64,000 bases of DNA from Microbacterium amylolyticum (GTDB lineage Bacteria; Actinomycetota; Actinomycetes; Actinomycetales; Microbacteriaceae): NCBI RefSeq assembly GCF_011046975.1, contig NZ_CP049253.1:1984001-2048000 (forward strand), given 5' to 3'. The notes under the pieces were generated by a model. That model was not told where the DNA came from, did no database searches, and was given only the letters and a program-made list of their open reading frames with translations. Made by a program: the position numbers and the translations under genes. Below are positions 18,446 through 28,075 of this stretch, one piece after another. Numbering within the stretch: position 1 is the first letter of the stretch; each line of letters opens with the position of its first letter.

Positions 18446-19650
18446 TGTCCCTCGCGAAGCGGCTGCTGAGTTTTTCGACGATTCCGGCCTTCTCGGCGCT
18501 CATTCCGTTCCTCATCCTTCCCGTTTTGTCCCGCGCAGCGGGAACCGAGGCGTGGGTGGCGGTCGGCGTTGGCCAGTCCGTCGGGGGTTTTCTCGCGCTG
18601 GCTGTCAGCCTCGGTCTGAACGTCACGGGGCCCACGCTGGTGAGCCTCGCGGCTCCCGACGAGCGCCCCCGCATGTTCGCTCGGGGAACCAGGGCGCGCA
18701 TCGCCCTCGCGGTTCCTGCGGCGCTCGTCGGTGCGCTTGTGGCGGCGTGGCTTGCCCCGGAGAAGGAAGCGCTCGCCGCGGCGCTCATGGCAGTGGCGAT
18801 CACCCTCGGGGGCCTCACCGCCAGCTGGTACCTCATCGGCCTCGGTACGCCGCTTCCGCTCATCGGATTCGAGTTGGTTCCGCGCGCGGCCGCGACGGCG
18901 GCAGGAGGCGTGATTGTTGTTCTGGGCGGTCCGGTGTGGTCGTATCCGGTTCTGCTGATCATTGCCGTTGTTGGGGGCATCGCCGCATACGCATCGCGGG
19001 TGATGAGCCTGTCCGATCTGATGCGTGGATGGCGGGAGTCCGCACGGTTCGCGCGCCGTCAGCTGTCGGCAGCCGGAACAGAAACCGTCAGCGGCGCATA
19101 CACGGCCCTTGCGGTCTCGCTCGTCACAATGGGAGCCTCTACCGCCCAGGCAGCGTCGTATATCTCCGGGGACAAGCTGTGGCGGATCGGGCAGACCGTC
19201 GTCGGGGCCCAGGGCAACGCGCTGCAGGGATGGGTGGTGGAAGACGGCAAGGCGCACTTCGGCCGTCGCATCCGCACAGCGCTGATGTTGCATGCTGTTC
19301 TCGGCGCGGCGGGCTTCGCGATGTTCGCGCTGGCCGGTCCGTGGCTCACGGGAGTGCTCTTCGATGAGCCGATGGGCGTGGCAACGGCCGTTCTTTTCGG
19401 CGTGGCAACGTTCTGTCTGTCGATGACAACCGCGCTGGGGCGGCACGTGCTCATCGGGCTCGGGCGTCCGCGATTTGTCTTCTGGAGCGTCGTCGCCGGA
19501 GCGGTTGCCGGGGTGCCGACGACGATCGTGCTGGCGCACTCACTCGGCGCCTTCGGCGGTGCCATCGGTTTGGCAACGGCCGAGGGAGTCGTGCTGCTCA
19601 CCCAGCTGTTTTTTGCCGGAACACTGTGGAAGAGCAGGAGCCGCGCATGA
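18445..19650 (+). CDS. polysaccharide flippase (Wzx/MATE-like)
   Basis: A 401-residue integral membrane protein with about 12 hydrophobic segments, beginning LLSFSTIPAFSALIPFLILPVLSRAAGTEAW, a pattern typical of Wzx-type flippases of the polysaccharide_synt superfamily. The expected role is to move lipid-linked repeat units across the membrane. The ATG overlaps the stop of the first glycosyltransferase (TGATG), and its stop overlaps the next glycosyltransferase (ATGA), so the three genes form a tight operon. Confidence 0.82.
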   Translation: MSLAKRLLSFSTIPAFSALIPFLILPVLSRAAGTEAWVAVGVGQSVGGFLALAVSLGLNVTGPTLVSLAAPDERPRMFARGTRARIALAVPAALVGALVAAWLAPEKEALAAALMAVAITLGGLTASWYLIGLGTPLPLIGFELVPRAAATAAGGVIVVLGGPVWSYPVLLIIAVVGGIAAYASRVMSLSDLMRGWRESARFARRQLSAAGTETVSGAYTALAVSLVTMGASTAQAASYISGDKLWRIGQTVVGAQGNALQGWVVEDGKAHFGRRIRTALMLHAVLGAAGFAMFALAGPWLTGVLFDEPMGVATAVLFGVATFCLSMTTALGRHVLIGLGRPRFVFWSVVAGAVAGVPTTIVLAHSLGAFGGAIGLATAEGVVLLTQLFFAGTLWKSRSRA

Positions 19651-20669
19651 GGGTTCTCGTTGTCGTTCTGAACTGGAACGGCGTGGACGACACCATGGAC
19701 TGCCTGGACGCCTTGTCGCAGCAGACGCACGCGCACGCCGATGTGCTCGTCATCGATAACGGGTCGGCAGGCGATGATGTTGCGCGGCTGCGTGCGCGCG
19801 CGGCGGGCGGCACTTTTCTGCTGCACGAGGAGCCGGAGAACCTCGGATTCGCGGGGGGCGTGAATGTCGGCATTCGTCGCGGCCTGCGCGAGGGATACGA
19901 CGCGATCGCCCTGCTGAACAACGACGCCGTTCCGGAACCGGAGTGGCTCGCGGCGTTGGTGGCGGCGATCGACCGTGAGGACGCGTCGATTGCGACGGGG
20001 CTCCTTCTGCGCGAGAGCGACGATCCGGCGTTACGCGGAACGATCGACACCGCGGGCGATGAACTGAGCATCTGGGGGATGCCGTTTCCTCGCGGGCGCG
20101 GCCTCCCGCGGGAGCAGGCTCCGCCGGCCGGACGGGTCTTTTCCGCTTCGGGGGGCGCCTCACTGTTCCGGTCCTCGCTCTTTCGTGAGATCGGGGCGTT
20201 CGACGAGCAGTTCTTTGCCTATTTCGAGGACGTCGACGTGGGATTCCGGGCGCGGCTGGCCGGCCACGAGATTGTCTACGACCCCGCTGCTCTTGCCTTC
20301 CATCGAATCGGCGCCACGAGCGGCCGGATCCCGGGTTTTACGGTGCGACAGACGTTTAAGAACCTGCCGCTGCTGCTCGTGAAGAACGTGCCGCGGGGCC
20401 TTCGGTACCGCATTTTTCCGCGATTCGCTCTGCTGCTGACCATGATGCTCGCAAAGTCGATCGTGACCGGCGGCGGCCGGCACTCGATTGCCGGGCTGCG
20501 GCAGGCGTTCCGTCTGGTGCGCGGCCACGGCAGGAGAGAGCGTCGCCTGATTCAGGGAGGCCGAGTGGCCAGCACGGCTGATATCGACGCGCTGCTCGTG
20601 CATGACCTCCCACCCGAGCAGGCGGGGATGCGCCGGCTGCTGCGTCCGTTCCGCGGCCGCGCGACGTAG
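19647..20669 (+). CDS. glycosyltransferase family 2
   Basis: A 340-residue GT2 enzyme. VLVVVLNWNGVDDTMDCLDA is the classic N-terminal strand, followed by VLVIDNGSAGD, PENLGFAGGVNVGI and ALLNNDAVPEP with the metal-binding NND motif, and FFAYFEDVDVGFRARLAGHE with the acceptor-binding EDVD. It resembles rhamnosyltransferases. ATG 19647 has AGGAG 6 nt upstream and overlaps the flippase stop by 4 nt. Last gene of the plus-strand glycan operon; the convergent neighbour begins 52 bp away. Confidence 0.92.
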   Translation: MRVLVVVLNWNGVDDTMDCLDALSQQTHAHADVLVIDNGSAGDDVARLRARAAGGTFLLHEEPENLGFAGGVNVGIRRGLREGYDAIALLNNDAVPEPEWLAALVAAIDREDASIATGLLLRESDDPALRGTIDTAGDELSIWGMPFPRGRGLPREQAPPAGRVFSASGGASLFRSSLFREIGAFDEQFFAYFEDVDVGFRARLAGHEIVYDPAALAFHRIGATSGRIPGFTVRQTFKNLPLLLVKNVPRGLRYRIFPRFALLLTMMLAKSIVTGGGRHSIAGLRQAFRLVRGHGRRERRLIQGGRVASTADIDALLVHDLPPEQAGMRRLLRPFRGRAT

Positions 20670-20721
20670 GGCGGCGCGGTCCGGCCCCGCTCGCGAGCGG
20701 TGCCCGGGGTGCAGAGACCCG

Positions 20722-21777
20722 CTACCGCGCCGGCCGCGCGCCGTCGGAGCCGGTGGTGCCGCGGATGAATGCCGCCGCGACCTCGTCGTCAAACGCCTCG
20801 CGTTCGCCCGCGACCCGCGCACGGTATTCGGCCTGCGCGGCAAGCGCCGCAGCCGGGTCGGTGAAGACGGTGTCGAGCGCCCGTTTGGCGTTCAGGACGA
20901 CATCGGGGAGTACCTCGACCTTGTGCACCGAGGGAATCGGAACATCGACGCCGTTCGCGGCGGCGCCGCGGTTCGCGACGAGCACGATGGCGCCCAGAGC
21001 GGCGGCTTCGCGCGGCATGCGGTCCTTGCCGGGGTGCGTTCCGAGATCGAGGTAGACGAGGGATGTGCGCAGTGCGTCGGCGACCTCGTCTCCCGTCATC
21101 CCCTGCAGGGGAAGAAGCTCGATGCCGGGCCAGCGGCGGGCGAATTCCGTCATGATCTCGCGCGACTTCGCGGGGTTGTATGTGATCCGCGGAATGCGGC
21201 CATCGGTCGTGATCTCGTCTTCAGGAAGGGGGGTGATCGGTGTGTAATCGCTGACGATCGTTCCCGGTCGCCCCAGGTGCGCGAACACGTGGCTCCAGGC
21301 GTAGTGCGACTGTGCCAGGTGGCCGGCGCGCCGCAGAATAGCGTCTTCGCCGGTGAGGATCCCTCGGAGCGCGCGCTTGACGAAGCGTGCCTGCAGGAGC
21401 GGTGCTCGGGAGGATCGCGTGCGTTCGATGGGGAGAGTGGAGGAGCGGGCTCGCTCAATGACGAATCGCGGGGCGTAGTCGATCGACAGCCACCACACGA
21501 AGCCCGTGGCCCTGCGCAGCCCTTTCAGCAGAAGCGCCTGCGTCTCCGGTACGACAACTGCGGTGCCTGCGGAATCGACCACGCGCGGAGCCTCGGGGGC
21601 GTCGTAGTGCGCGTAGCGTTGGGCGCGCGGCGCCCGCTCTGTTCCCGGAACGGCGACGAGATACGCCTCGCGGCCCTGACGCCGGAGCGAATCGACAAGC
21701 TGGTGAAGCGCCTCGGGCCCTCCCGTTGCGAGACCGCGCGGGTAATACACGTAGACGATGTCGAAGCCGTGCGTCAT
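20722..21777 (-). CDS. putative glycosyltransferase
   Basis: A 351-residue protein that starts DIVYVYYPRGLATGGPEALH, as in GT-B fold glycosyltransferases where a GGPE-like glycine loop follows the first strand. The C-terminal half contains LVYLDLGTHPGKDRMPREAA and GAIVLVANRGAAANG, matching the sugar-nucleotide side, with the EAA close to the usual E-x7-E region. The exact family is unclear. Its ATG overlaps the stop of the upstream Wzy-like gene by 4 nt (ATGA), so it belongs to the polymerase operon and presumably the same polysaccharide. Confidence 0.75.
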   Translation of the reverse strand: MTHGFDIVYVYYPRGLATGGPEALHQLVDSLRRQGREAYLVAVPGTERAPRAQRYAHYDAPEAPRVVDSAGTAVVVPETQALLLKGLRRATGFVWWLSIDYAPRFVIERARSSTLPIERTRSSRAPLLQARFVKRALRGILTGEDAILRRAGHLAQSHYAWSHVFAHLGRPGTIVSDYTPITPLPEDEITTDGRIPRITYNPAKSREIMTEFARRWPGIELLPLQGMTGDEVADALRTSLVYLDLGTHPGKDRMPREAAALGAIVLVANRGAAANGVDVPIPSVHKVEVLPDVVLNAKRALDTVFTDPAAALAAQAEYRARVAGEREAFDDEVAAAFIRGTTGSDGARPAR

Positions 21778-23192
21778 GGGGTGGCCGATCGTTCAGCGGG
21801 GCGGGGGGCGAGGGCAACGGCGGTGAGGATCGCGACGAAGGGAATGGTGTGGTTGTCGCCGAGGAAGCTGGTGGTGTCGGCCATGCCGTGGAACAGCACC
21901 CAGACCAGGCCGGCGAACACGATGGCACGGCGGACCGTGACGGCGCTGAGTAGCGGGGCGGTGTGTGCCTCGGCGATGCGGCGGATGCTGGCCACAATGG
22001 GGAGGGTGACGAGGGCGATCGTGAGCGCGAGGGCGATGAGCCCGGCGTCGACCCACGCCTGGAGGAAGAGGTTGTGCGGCGGCCACACCTGCGGGCCCAT
22101 GTGCGGGAAGTAGTCGTCCCAGGTGTAGACAACCCACTCGCGCCAGTTGCCGTAGCCGAAGCCTGTAAACCATCGTTCCGGAACCGCGTCGCCGACCATC
22201 TGCCACAGGCCGAAGCGTTCGCTGAGGGTGCGGGCAGTTTGGGAGAGAATACCGGGCCGCACGACGACAACGGCGGTTGCCGCGGCGCTTGCGAGGACGA
22301 GCCCCGAGGAGGCGACGACGATCGCTTCGCGCGGCTTCCTGACGGCGAGGACGAGGAACAGGGCGACGAGGGGAACGACGAGCACGAGTGCGTACGGCGT
22401 CTTCGATCCCGTGGCGAGCATGGCGATGAACGAGACCCCCGCCGTGACGATGTGCAGCGCGACGAGCTTTTTGGACGCTGCTGTCCACACGAACAGGCAG
22501 GCGGTCACGGCGAAGAACAGCGAGGCCGTGTTGCCGTTGAGGAAGACGCCGCCGGCTTTGTCGGGGTCCATGACGTTCGGCCACGCGCCCGATATGACCT
22601 CTTCAACGCCGGGTTCCGTGAAGATCGTGGCGATCCGCGATGTCAGGTAGGCGTATTCGGCGTCGGGCGATAACCGAAAGATGACCGTGAGGGTTGCCTG
22701 CGCGATGATGACCGGCGCGACAACGGCCAGCGCCCAGGGGATGCCTGCGCGGTCGGAGTGCATCAGTTCGCGCGCGAGGAGATAGGACACCAGGCCGGCG
22801 ACCGAGAGGACGACGCCGTAGCCGGCGGATCCGATTTTCTCGGCCCAGAGCGTGGAGATCAGTTGCCAGACCGTGAGGGAGGCGAGCAGCCACCCCCACA
22901 CGCCCGCGCCCTGACGCCAGAATCTCCAGGCAACGCCGGGCAGAAGGGCGCACGTGGCCAGGAGCCCGAGCGAGGTGAAACCAAACGGCCCGAAGAACTG
23001 CACAACGGCAAGGACGAGGGTTCCCGCGAGCATCCATCGTGGTCGTAGCCGGAACGCGATGGCAGCAAGGGAAAAACCAGCGAGCGCAACAAGCCCGAGG
23101 ATGAGGATCGTCTCGATCGTCGAAAACGAGTCGAGGAACGACGGTGCGCCCAGCAGCGGTGACACCCCCAGATATCGGTTTTCGCCGCGCAT
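21774..23192 (-). CDS. O-antigen ligase / Wzy-like polymerase membrane protein
   Basis: A 472-residue protein with 11-12 membrane segments and a long extracytoplasmic loop in the second half containing [11 protein letters not shown] and [16 protein letters not shown]. The H-N-x-x-L-x-x-x-x-x-x-G pattern is characteristic of the Wzy_C / O-antigen ligase domain. It probably polymerises lipid-linked repeats or attaches the glycan. It starts divergently from dcd with no Shine-Dalgarno sequence evident. The 4 nt overlap with the next gene indicates coupling. Confidence 0.85.
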   Translation of the reverse strand: MRGENRYLGVSPLLGAPSFLDSFSTIETILILGLVALAGFSLAAIAFRLRPRWMLAGTLVLAVVQFFGPFGFTSLGLLATCALLPGVAWRFWRQGAGVWGWLLASLTVWQLISTLWAEKIGSAGYGVVLSVAGLVSYLLARELMHSDRAGIPWALAVVAPVIIAQATLTVIFRLSPDAEYAYLTSRIATIFTEPGVEEVISGAWPNVMDPDKAGGVFLNGNTASLFFAVTACLFVWTAASKKLVALHIVTAGVSFIAMLATGSKTPYALVLVVPLVALFLVLAVRKPREAIVVASSGLVLASAAATAVVVVRPGILSQTARTLSERFGLWQMVGDAVPERWFTGFGYGNWREWVVYTWDDYFPHMGPQVWPPHNLFLQAWVDAGLIALALTIALVTLPIVASIRRIAEAHTAPLLSAVTVRRAIVFAGLVWVLFHGMADTTSFLGDNHTIPFVAILTAVALAPRPAERSATP

Positions 23193-23213
23193 CCCGCGCG
23201 GCTTCTATTTATC

Positions 23214-23235
23214 GTAGGGCAGAGCGACGCCCTAC
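23214..23235. promoter_or_regulatory. inverted repeat between divergent Wzy-like and dcd genes
   Basis: GTAGGGC and GCCCTAC are perfect 7 bp arms around 8 nt. The repeat overlaps TACTCT (plus) and TACGAT (minus), both plausible -10 boxes, so it may be an operator. No regulator can be named. Confidence 0.35.
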
Positions 23236-23238
23236 TCT
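23233..23238 (+). promoter_or_regulatory. -10 box TACTCT of dcd, leaderless layout
   Basis: TACTCT is followed by 7 nt and GTG 23246, with no Shine-Dalgarno sequence. Confidence 0.5.
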
Positions 23239-23245
23239 GGGACAC

Positions 23246-23845
23246 GTGCTCCTCTCCGATCGCGATATCACGTCCGAACTCGACGCTGGGCGGGTCCGTT
23301 TGGACCCGTTTGACCGAGAGATGATCCAGCCGTCGAGTGTCGATGTGCGCATGGATCGGTATTTCCGGCTTTTCAGCAATCACAAGTACCCGTTTATCGA
23401 CCCTGCGGAGGATCAGTCAGATCTGACGCATCTGCTCGAGGTGGAACCGGACGAGCCGTTTATTCTGCACCCGGGTGAGTTCGTTCTGGCAAGCACGTTC
23501 GAGACGGTGACGCTGCCGAACGACATTGCGGCACGCCTCGAGGGGAAGTCGTCGCTGGGTCGGCTCGGTCTCCTGACACACTCGACGGCGGGATTCATCG
23601 ATCCGGGTTTTTCGGGCCATGTGACGCTGGAACTGTCGAACATGGCAACGTTGCCGATCAAGCTCTGGCCGGGGATGAAGATCGGCCAGCTGTGTTTCTT
23701 CCGCCTGTCGTCGCCGACGGACAACCCCTACGGTTCCTACGGCAACCGGTACCAGGGGCAGCGGGGGCCGACGGCCAGCCGCTCGTTCCAGCGGTTCCAC
23801 CGCAGCGACGTTTCCGTCACTGACGCGGGGGCCGACGGCGAATAA
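23246..23845 (+). CDS. dcd: dCTP deaminase, probably bifunctional (dUMP-forming)
   Basis: A 199-residue trimeric-dUTPase-fold enzyme. [14 protein letters not shown] and [15 protein letters not shown] are the conserved active-site segments, followed by LELSN with the catalytic Glu and [13 protein letters not shown] [12 protein letters not shown] at the C-terminus. The sequence around these motifs is very close to the mycobacterial bifunctional dCTP deaminase/dUTPase, so it may convert dCTP directly to dUMP; this is inferred from similarity. It feeds thymidylate synthesis. GTG 23246 gives MLLSDRDI, the family start, and sits 7 nt after a -10 box. Confidence 0.95.
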   Translation: MLLSDRDITSELDAGRVRLDPFDREMIQPSSVDVRMDRYFRLFSNHKYPFIDPAEDQSDLTHLLEVEPDEPFILHPGEFVLASTFETVTLPNDIAARLEGKSSLGRLGLLTHSTAGFIDPGFSGHVTLELSNMATLPIKLWPGMKIGQLCFFRLSSPTDNPYGSYGNRYQGQRGPTASRSFQRFHRSDVSVTDAGADGE

Positions 23846-23867
23846 GCGCGGGCCGCGCGCACCGGAG

Positions 23868-23896
23868 TTGACGGTGGTGCCCCCATGGTGCATTCT
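23868..23896 (+). promoter_or_regulatory. promoter of the PadR-ABC operon
   Basis: TTGACG (23868-23873) and CATTCT (23891-23896) are separated by 17 nt. The predicted transcription start is inside the first of two palindromic operators just downstream. Confidence 0.5.
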
Positions 23897-23921
23897 TACT
23901 GAGTAACTACTTACTTGGTAA
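23896..23921. promoter_or_regulatory. tandem TTAC-N3-GTAA palindromes, probable PadR operator
   Basis: TTACTGAGTAA (23896-23906) and TTACTTGGTAA (23911-23921) are two copies of the palindrome TTAC-N3-GTAA, centred 15 bp apart. They sit between the -10 box and the padR-like start, an ideal position for autorepression. Confidence 0.7.
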
Positions 23922-23935
23922 GCAGGGGGGGCTGG

Positions 23936-24535
23936 ATGTCCGTTAAACAGAGCTTGCTCGCGATTCTGGATCAGGGGGCGTGCTACGGATATCAGCTGCG
24001 CGCCGAATTCGACCGGCGAACGGGAGGTACCTGGCCTCTCAACGTCGGCCAGATTTCGACAACGCTGGAGCGTCTCGAGCGTGACGGGCTGGTGACTCGC
24101 GCCGATATCGACGGGGACGGGCGCGTTTTCTGGTCCATCACCGACGAAGGACGCCACGCGACGCGCACCTGGCTCGGGACTCCGGTCGAACGCAGCAGCG
24201 CGACGCGCGATGAGCTGGCGATCAAGCTGGCGCTCGCCGCAACGCTTCCCGGCGTCGACCTCACCTCGATCGTGCACGCGCAGCGCACGGCCACGTTGAA
24301 GCATCTGCAGAGCCTCACCAGGGCGAAGTACGCCGGATCCGACCCCGAAGGGGCCGAGGAGCTGGCCTGGTCGCTGGTGGTCGACTCGATGATCTTCCAG
24401 ACCGAGGCGGAAATCCGCTGGCTGGACCACACGGAACAGCGACTGCGGGCTGCGCCGCCCCAGGCGCTCGCGCTCGAGCTCGATACAGAACCGGCTCGCC
24501 GCGGACGTCCCGCACGAGGGGCGGCGACCGCATGA
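23936..24535 (+). CDS. PadR family transcriptional regulator
   Basis: A 199-residue regulator. SVKQSLLAILDQGACYGYQL and the winged-helix part with LERLERDGLVTR and WSITDEGRHATRTWL are typical of PadR. The C-terminal half is helical and mediates dimerisation. ATG 23936 follows a G-rich stretch that can act as ribosome-binding site. The stop overlaps the ABC ATPase gene by 4 nt. The arrangement PadR-ATPase-FtsX permease is common for drug or peptide exporters, with PadR as an autorepressor that responds to the exported compound; the inducer is unknown. Confidence 0.93.
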   Translation: MSVKQSLLAILDQGACYGYQLRAEFDRRTGGTWPLNVGQISTTLERLERDGLVTRADIDGDGRVFWSITDEGRHATRTWLGTPVERSSATRDELAIKLALAATLPGVDLTSIVHAQRTATLKHLQSLTRAKYAGSDPEGAEELAWSLVVDSMIFQTEAEIRWLDHTEQRLRAAPPQALALELDTEPARRGRPARGAATA

Positions 24536-25245
24536 ACGCCGAGGTGCTGCGCCTCGATGGCGTGAGTCAGCACTACGGTCACGGACAGACGTCGGTCTCG
24601 GCCCTCGCCGGGGTGGACCTGCGCATCCGCGAGCGCGAAATGGTCGCCGTGATGGGGCCTTCTGGTTCCGGTAAATCCACCCTCCTGACCATCGCGGGCG
24701 GGCTGTCGACCCCAACATCGGGAGAAGTCGTCGTGGAAGGGCGTCACCTCGCCGACCTCTCGACGTCCCAGCTGGCCCGTCTGCGGCGGCAGTCACTCGG
24801 CTTCGTCTTCCAGGACTTCAACCTGATTCCGACGCTCACGGCGCTAGAAAACGTGACCTTGCCGCTGGAACTCGACGGCCACCCGCGGCGGCAGGTGCGC
24901 TCCCAGGGCATTGAGGCTCTCGAATCTGTTGGCATCGTCGACAAACACGATTCCTATCCCGATGATCTGTCTGGCGGCCAGCAGCAGCGCGTTGCGATCG
25001 CTCGCGCCGTTGTGGGCGGACGACGGCTGATCCTCGCCGATGAGCCCACCGGCGCGCTCGATTCGACCACGGGCGAGGCCATCATGAAGATGCTTCGCAC
25101 ACGGGCCGCGGCGGGGGCCGCGGTTGTTCTCGTCACGCACGAGGCCCGCCATGCCGCCTGGGCCGACCGCATCGTCTTCCTGCGCGATGGACGCATTGTT
25201 GATGAAACGCGCAACGAACAGGCTGAGGAGCTTCTGACGCCATGA
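24532..25245 (+). CDS. ABC transporter ATP-binding protein (MacB/LolD type)
   Basis: A 237-residue ATPase with Walker [10 protein letters not shown], signature LSGGQQQRV, Walker [13 protein letters not shown] and an H-loop in LVTHEARHA. The length and the motif spacing match the MacB/LolD group that works with FtsX-like permeases. It overlaps the PadR gene and the permease gene by 4 nt on each side, so the three are one operon. Confidence 0.96.
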   Translation: MNAEVLRLDGVSQHYGHGQTSVSALAGVDLRIREREMVAVMGPSGSGKSTLLTIAGGLSTPTSGEVVVEGRHLADLSTSQLARLRRQSLGFVFQDFNLIPTLTALENVTLPLELDGHPRRQVRSQGIEALESVGIVDKHDSYPDDLSGGQQQRVAIARAVVGGRRLILADEPTGALDSTTGEAIMKMLRTRAAAGAAVVLVTHEARHAAWADRIVFLRDGRIVDETRNEQAEELLTP

Positions 25246-28073
25246 CGATCGCTCCTCCTCGTCCCACCGCTGCGGCGCGCCGGGACGCGCGTTCCGCTGC
25301 GTCCGGCCGATCGGGCGGAAGCTGGCGCGTGAGCCTCCGCCTCGCCATGCGGCAGGTGCGCCGCTCGTGGGCCACCAGCCTGCTCGTCGTCGTGCTGATC
25401 CTGCTCCCCATTTCCGGCGCCACGGGCGTGCTCGTGTTCGCCGAGAGTAACCGGCTCTCGACGGCGATGACGATCGACACCGAGATTGGTTCGGCCGATG
25501 CCGCGCTGGAGATCGTCGGCGGTCCGGATCCGACGCGCACGCAGTATTTGGACGATCCGTTCTGGACGCGCGTGGATCAGGGAGACGACGGCTGGCCCAT
25601 TCACGCCGAACAGGAACCGCCGGAGTCCGCCGAGGGATTCGTCCCTGATGGCGCGCAGGTGATGTCGATCACGGGCGGGATGGTCGACGTCGAAACGGAG
25701 CACGGCCGCGCACAGGTTGATGCCGAAGAGGGCGCCGCCTGGGATCCCCTTGTGCGCGGACGCTATCTGATCCTGGACGGACGTGCCCCCACCAACGATT
25801 CCGAGGCGATGGTCACGCCGGCGATGCTCGAACGACTGGGCGCAGAGATCGGCGACACCCTCACCGTCATTGATCCCGCCGCCCAGCTCACCATCGTTGG
25901 AACACTTACACTGCGGATGTCTGGAGATGTCCCCACGATTTTCGCCGCGGATGGTGCGCTCAACATCGCGGAGAACGCGGACGAGGAGACCTGGATTTCT
26001 CAACGCTGGTTTGTGGACGGGTGGAACCCGTCGGCGTCGGACGTCGCCGAGCTGAACCGCGCCGGTCTGATCGTGTTTGATCGCCACCTGATGGCGAACC
26101 CCGGCGACGCCGCATCACCGTTGTTCGACCGATCAAGCGGATCAGAGTGGGCGGTGTTTGGCGTGATCGCTGCTGCCTTTGTTTTCGCGTCATACATCGT
26201 CGTGCTGATTTCGAGTGCGGCCTTAACGGTCACAGCTCGGCGGCAACACCGTACGCTCGCCGTTGTCGCGTCTGTTGGCGCAGACCCCCGCGCGCTCCGC
26301 TCCATTGTTCTGCTCCAGGGCATTCTTCTCGGCGCGGTTGGAGGCGTCCTCGGCGTCCTTGCCGGCATCGGCGGTGGAGTTATCCTGCACCACGCGACGG
26401 CAGCGGAAGTCGTGCCACTTCCCGTCCGCATCCCGTGGCTGATGATCATGGTCGTTGTCATCGCCGCGGTCCTCGTTGGATCGCTGACTGCGTATCTGCC
26501 CGCGCGGCAGGCGGCGAAGATGGACGTTCTCGCGGGCCTGCGCGGAACCCGTCGACCGGTTCGGATTGCCGCTCAGCGGCCGCTGTGGGGGCTCGTGATC
26601 CTGCTGATTGGCGTGCTGCTCGCGGTGATCAGCATTGTCGGTCTGGTGCTGGCCTACCGCGGGCTTCGCGGAGACACGCAGACGGTCGTCTTCATCCTCT
26701 GCCTCGGAGGTCTCGTGCTCGGGCCGCTGCTCGCTCAGATCGGCGTCATCGTTGCGGGCCACTGGATTTTGGCGCGTCTATCGTCGCTGTGGAGCCGTGC
26801 GGGCGTTGCACCGCGCATCGCCGGACGAGACGCCGTGGCGAATCCCGGCCGTATCGTTCCCGCCTTCGGCGCGATCGCCGCCTGTGCGTTTCTGGCCACC
26901 TCGGCATTCGGAGGGGCGGCGGTTCTGATCGACGATGCGCGAAGCCAGTGGTCGCCGCAAGCCCCCGAACACGGTGTCGCGGCGTACCTGTGGGCGGATG
27001 GTTCCTCCCTGGAGGCGTACCGCCAGGCGAGCGAGGAGACCTCTCAGGCGCTGAGCGACGCCGGCGCCGAGTCAATCGCGGTTGTGCGAGAGGCGGGGTC
27101 GGACGACACGTCATTCGTTGCGCCGATGATGTCGGCGCCACCAAGATGCGACAACGTCCTGTCGGGCATGAGCTGGGACAACGCGGGCATTATGTGCGTG
27201 GGGGAGGAGCACGCTGAGGCGGGCAAGCACGGTAACACGGTTGTCGTATCGGCCGCTCATCTGTCGACGCTCTTCGGCACCGAGATCGATGCCGACGTGC
27301 TCGACGCCTTCGAAGAGGGCGGCGCGATCGTGACGGATCCGGCATGGGCCACTGCGGACGGACGGCTCATCATGAACAGGTGGGTCTGGGACGACGAGGC
27401 AGGAGTAGACGAGTCGACAGTGGTCGGGGACGTTCCGGTGTCGCTGATCGAGATCGGTCCGCCGTCGTGGCCGCTCCAGGTCGTACTGTCTCCGCGGGCT
27501 GCGCAGGAACTCGGCATCGAGACACTTCCGAGAAGACTCGTCGCCGACATGGGAGGGCCGGTATCCGCGAGCACATCCGATGCGCTCACGCTGGAGGCCA
27601 CGCGCATTGGCGAGCGCGTCAGCGGCGCCTCCTCGGTTTCGGTGTCGATCAATGTGCAGGAAGCTCCGCCGGCTCCCGGGGTATGGATGTGGCTGATCCT
27701 CGGCCTTGTCGGCGTCCTCGTGATCGCGGTGTCGACCGTTGCCCTCGGACTCGCGCGCGTTGAACGACGGCCGGACGACGCAACGCTCGCCTCCGTCGGC
27801 GCCTCTCGTCGAACGCGTCGCACCGTCAGCGGGGCGCAGGGGTTGCTGATCGCGGGCGTGGGGTGCATCACGGGCGTTCTCGCGGGTCTCATCCCCGTGA
27901 CGGGCGTCGTCACGATCCTCGGGGCGGTTGATTACTCCGACTTCGGTTTGTCGGAGCTGCCGTGGGCCTTCTTCGGGCTCGTCGGCTTCGTTCTGCCGTG
28001 CGTGATCGCGCTGGTGATGTGGTTGATCCCGCCGGGCCAGGCGGACACCACGCGTCGCACCGCCATCGCATAG
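25242..28073 (+). CDS. ABC transporter permease, FtsX-like
   Basis: A 943-residue permease. One membrane helix near residues 45-65, a large extracellular domain (about 70-300), then three helices around 300-430, additional helices near 450-560, a second extracellular domain, and a final set of helices around 810-935. This duplicated FtsX layout is typical of MacB-like actinobacterial exporters. It does not move solutes by the usual alternating-access route but couples ATP hydrolysis to extracytoplasmic work such as extrusion of peptides or antibiotics. The substrate is unknown. A GC-rich hairpin follows the stop. Confidence 0.92.
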   Translation: MTIAPPRPTAAARRDARSAASGRSGGSWRVSLRLAMRQVRRSWATSLLVVVLILLPISGATGVLVFAESNRLSTAMTIDTEIGSADAALEIVGGPDPTRTQYLDDPFWTRVDQGDDGWPIHAEQEPPESAEGFVPDGAQVMSITGGMVDVETEHGRAQVDAEEGAAWDPLVRGRYLILDGRAPTNDSEAMVTPAMLERLGAEIGDTLTVIDPAAQLTIVGTLTLRMSGDVPTIFAADGALNIAENADEETWISQRWFVDGWNPSASDVAELNRAGLIVFDRHLMANPGDAASPLFDRSSGSEWAVFGVIAAAFVFASYIVVLISSAALTVTARRQHRTLAVVASVGADPRALRSIVLLQGILLGAVGGVLGVLAGIGGGVILHHATAAEVVPLPVRIPWLMIMVVVIAAVLVGSLTAYLPARQAAKMDVLAGLRGTRRPVRIAAQRPLWGLVILLIGVLLAVISIVGLVLAYRGLRGDTQTVVFILCLGGLVLGPLLAQIGVIVAGHWILARLSSLWSRAGVAPRIAGRDAVANPGRIVPAFGAIAACAFLATSAFGGAAVLIDDARSQWSPQAPEHGVAAYLWADGSSLEAYRQASEETSQALSDAGAESIAVVREAGSDDTSFVAPMMSAPPRCDNVLSGMSWDNAGIMCVGEEHAEAGKHGNTVVVSAAHLSTLFGTEIDADVLDAFEEGGAIVTDPAWATADGRLIMNRWVWDDEAGVDESTVVGDVPVSLIEIGPPSWPLQVVLSPRAAQELGIETLPRRLVADMGGPVSASTSDALTLEATRIGERVSGASSVSVSINVQEAPPAPGVWMWLILGLVGVLVIAVSTVALGLARVERRPDDATLASVGASRRTRRTVSGAQGLLIAGVGCITGVLAGLIPVTGVVTILGAVDYSDFGLSELPWAFFGLVGFVLPCVIALVMWLIPPGQADTTRRTAIA

Positions 28074-28075
28074 GG

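Noticed and set aside
20687..20700. perfect 14 bp palindrome CCGCTCGCGAGCGG between convergent glycosyltransferases
   Set aside because: Without a loop it cannot form a normal terminator hairpin, and such palindromes are frequent by chance in GC-rich DNA. It was not listed as a feature.
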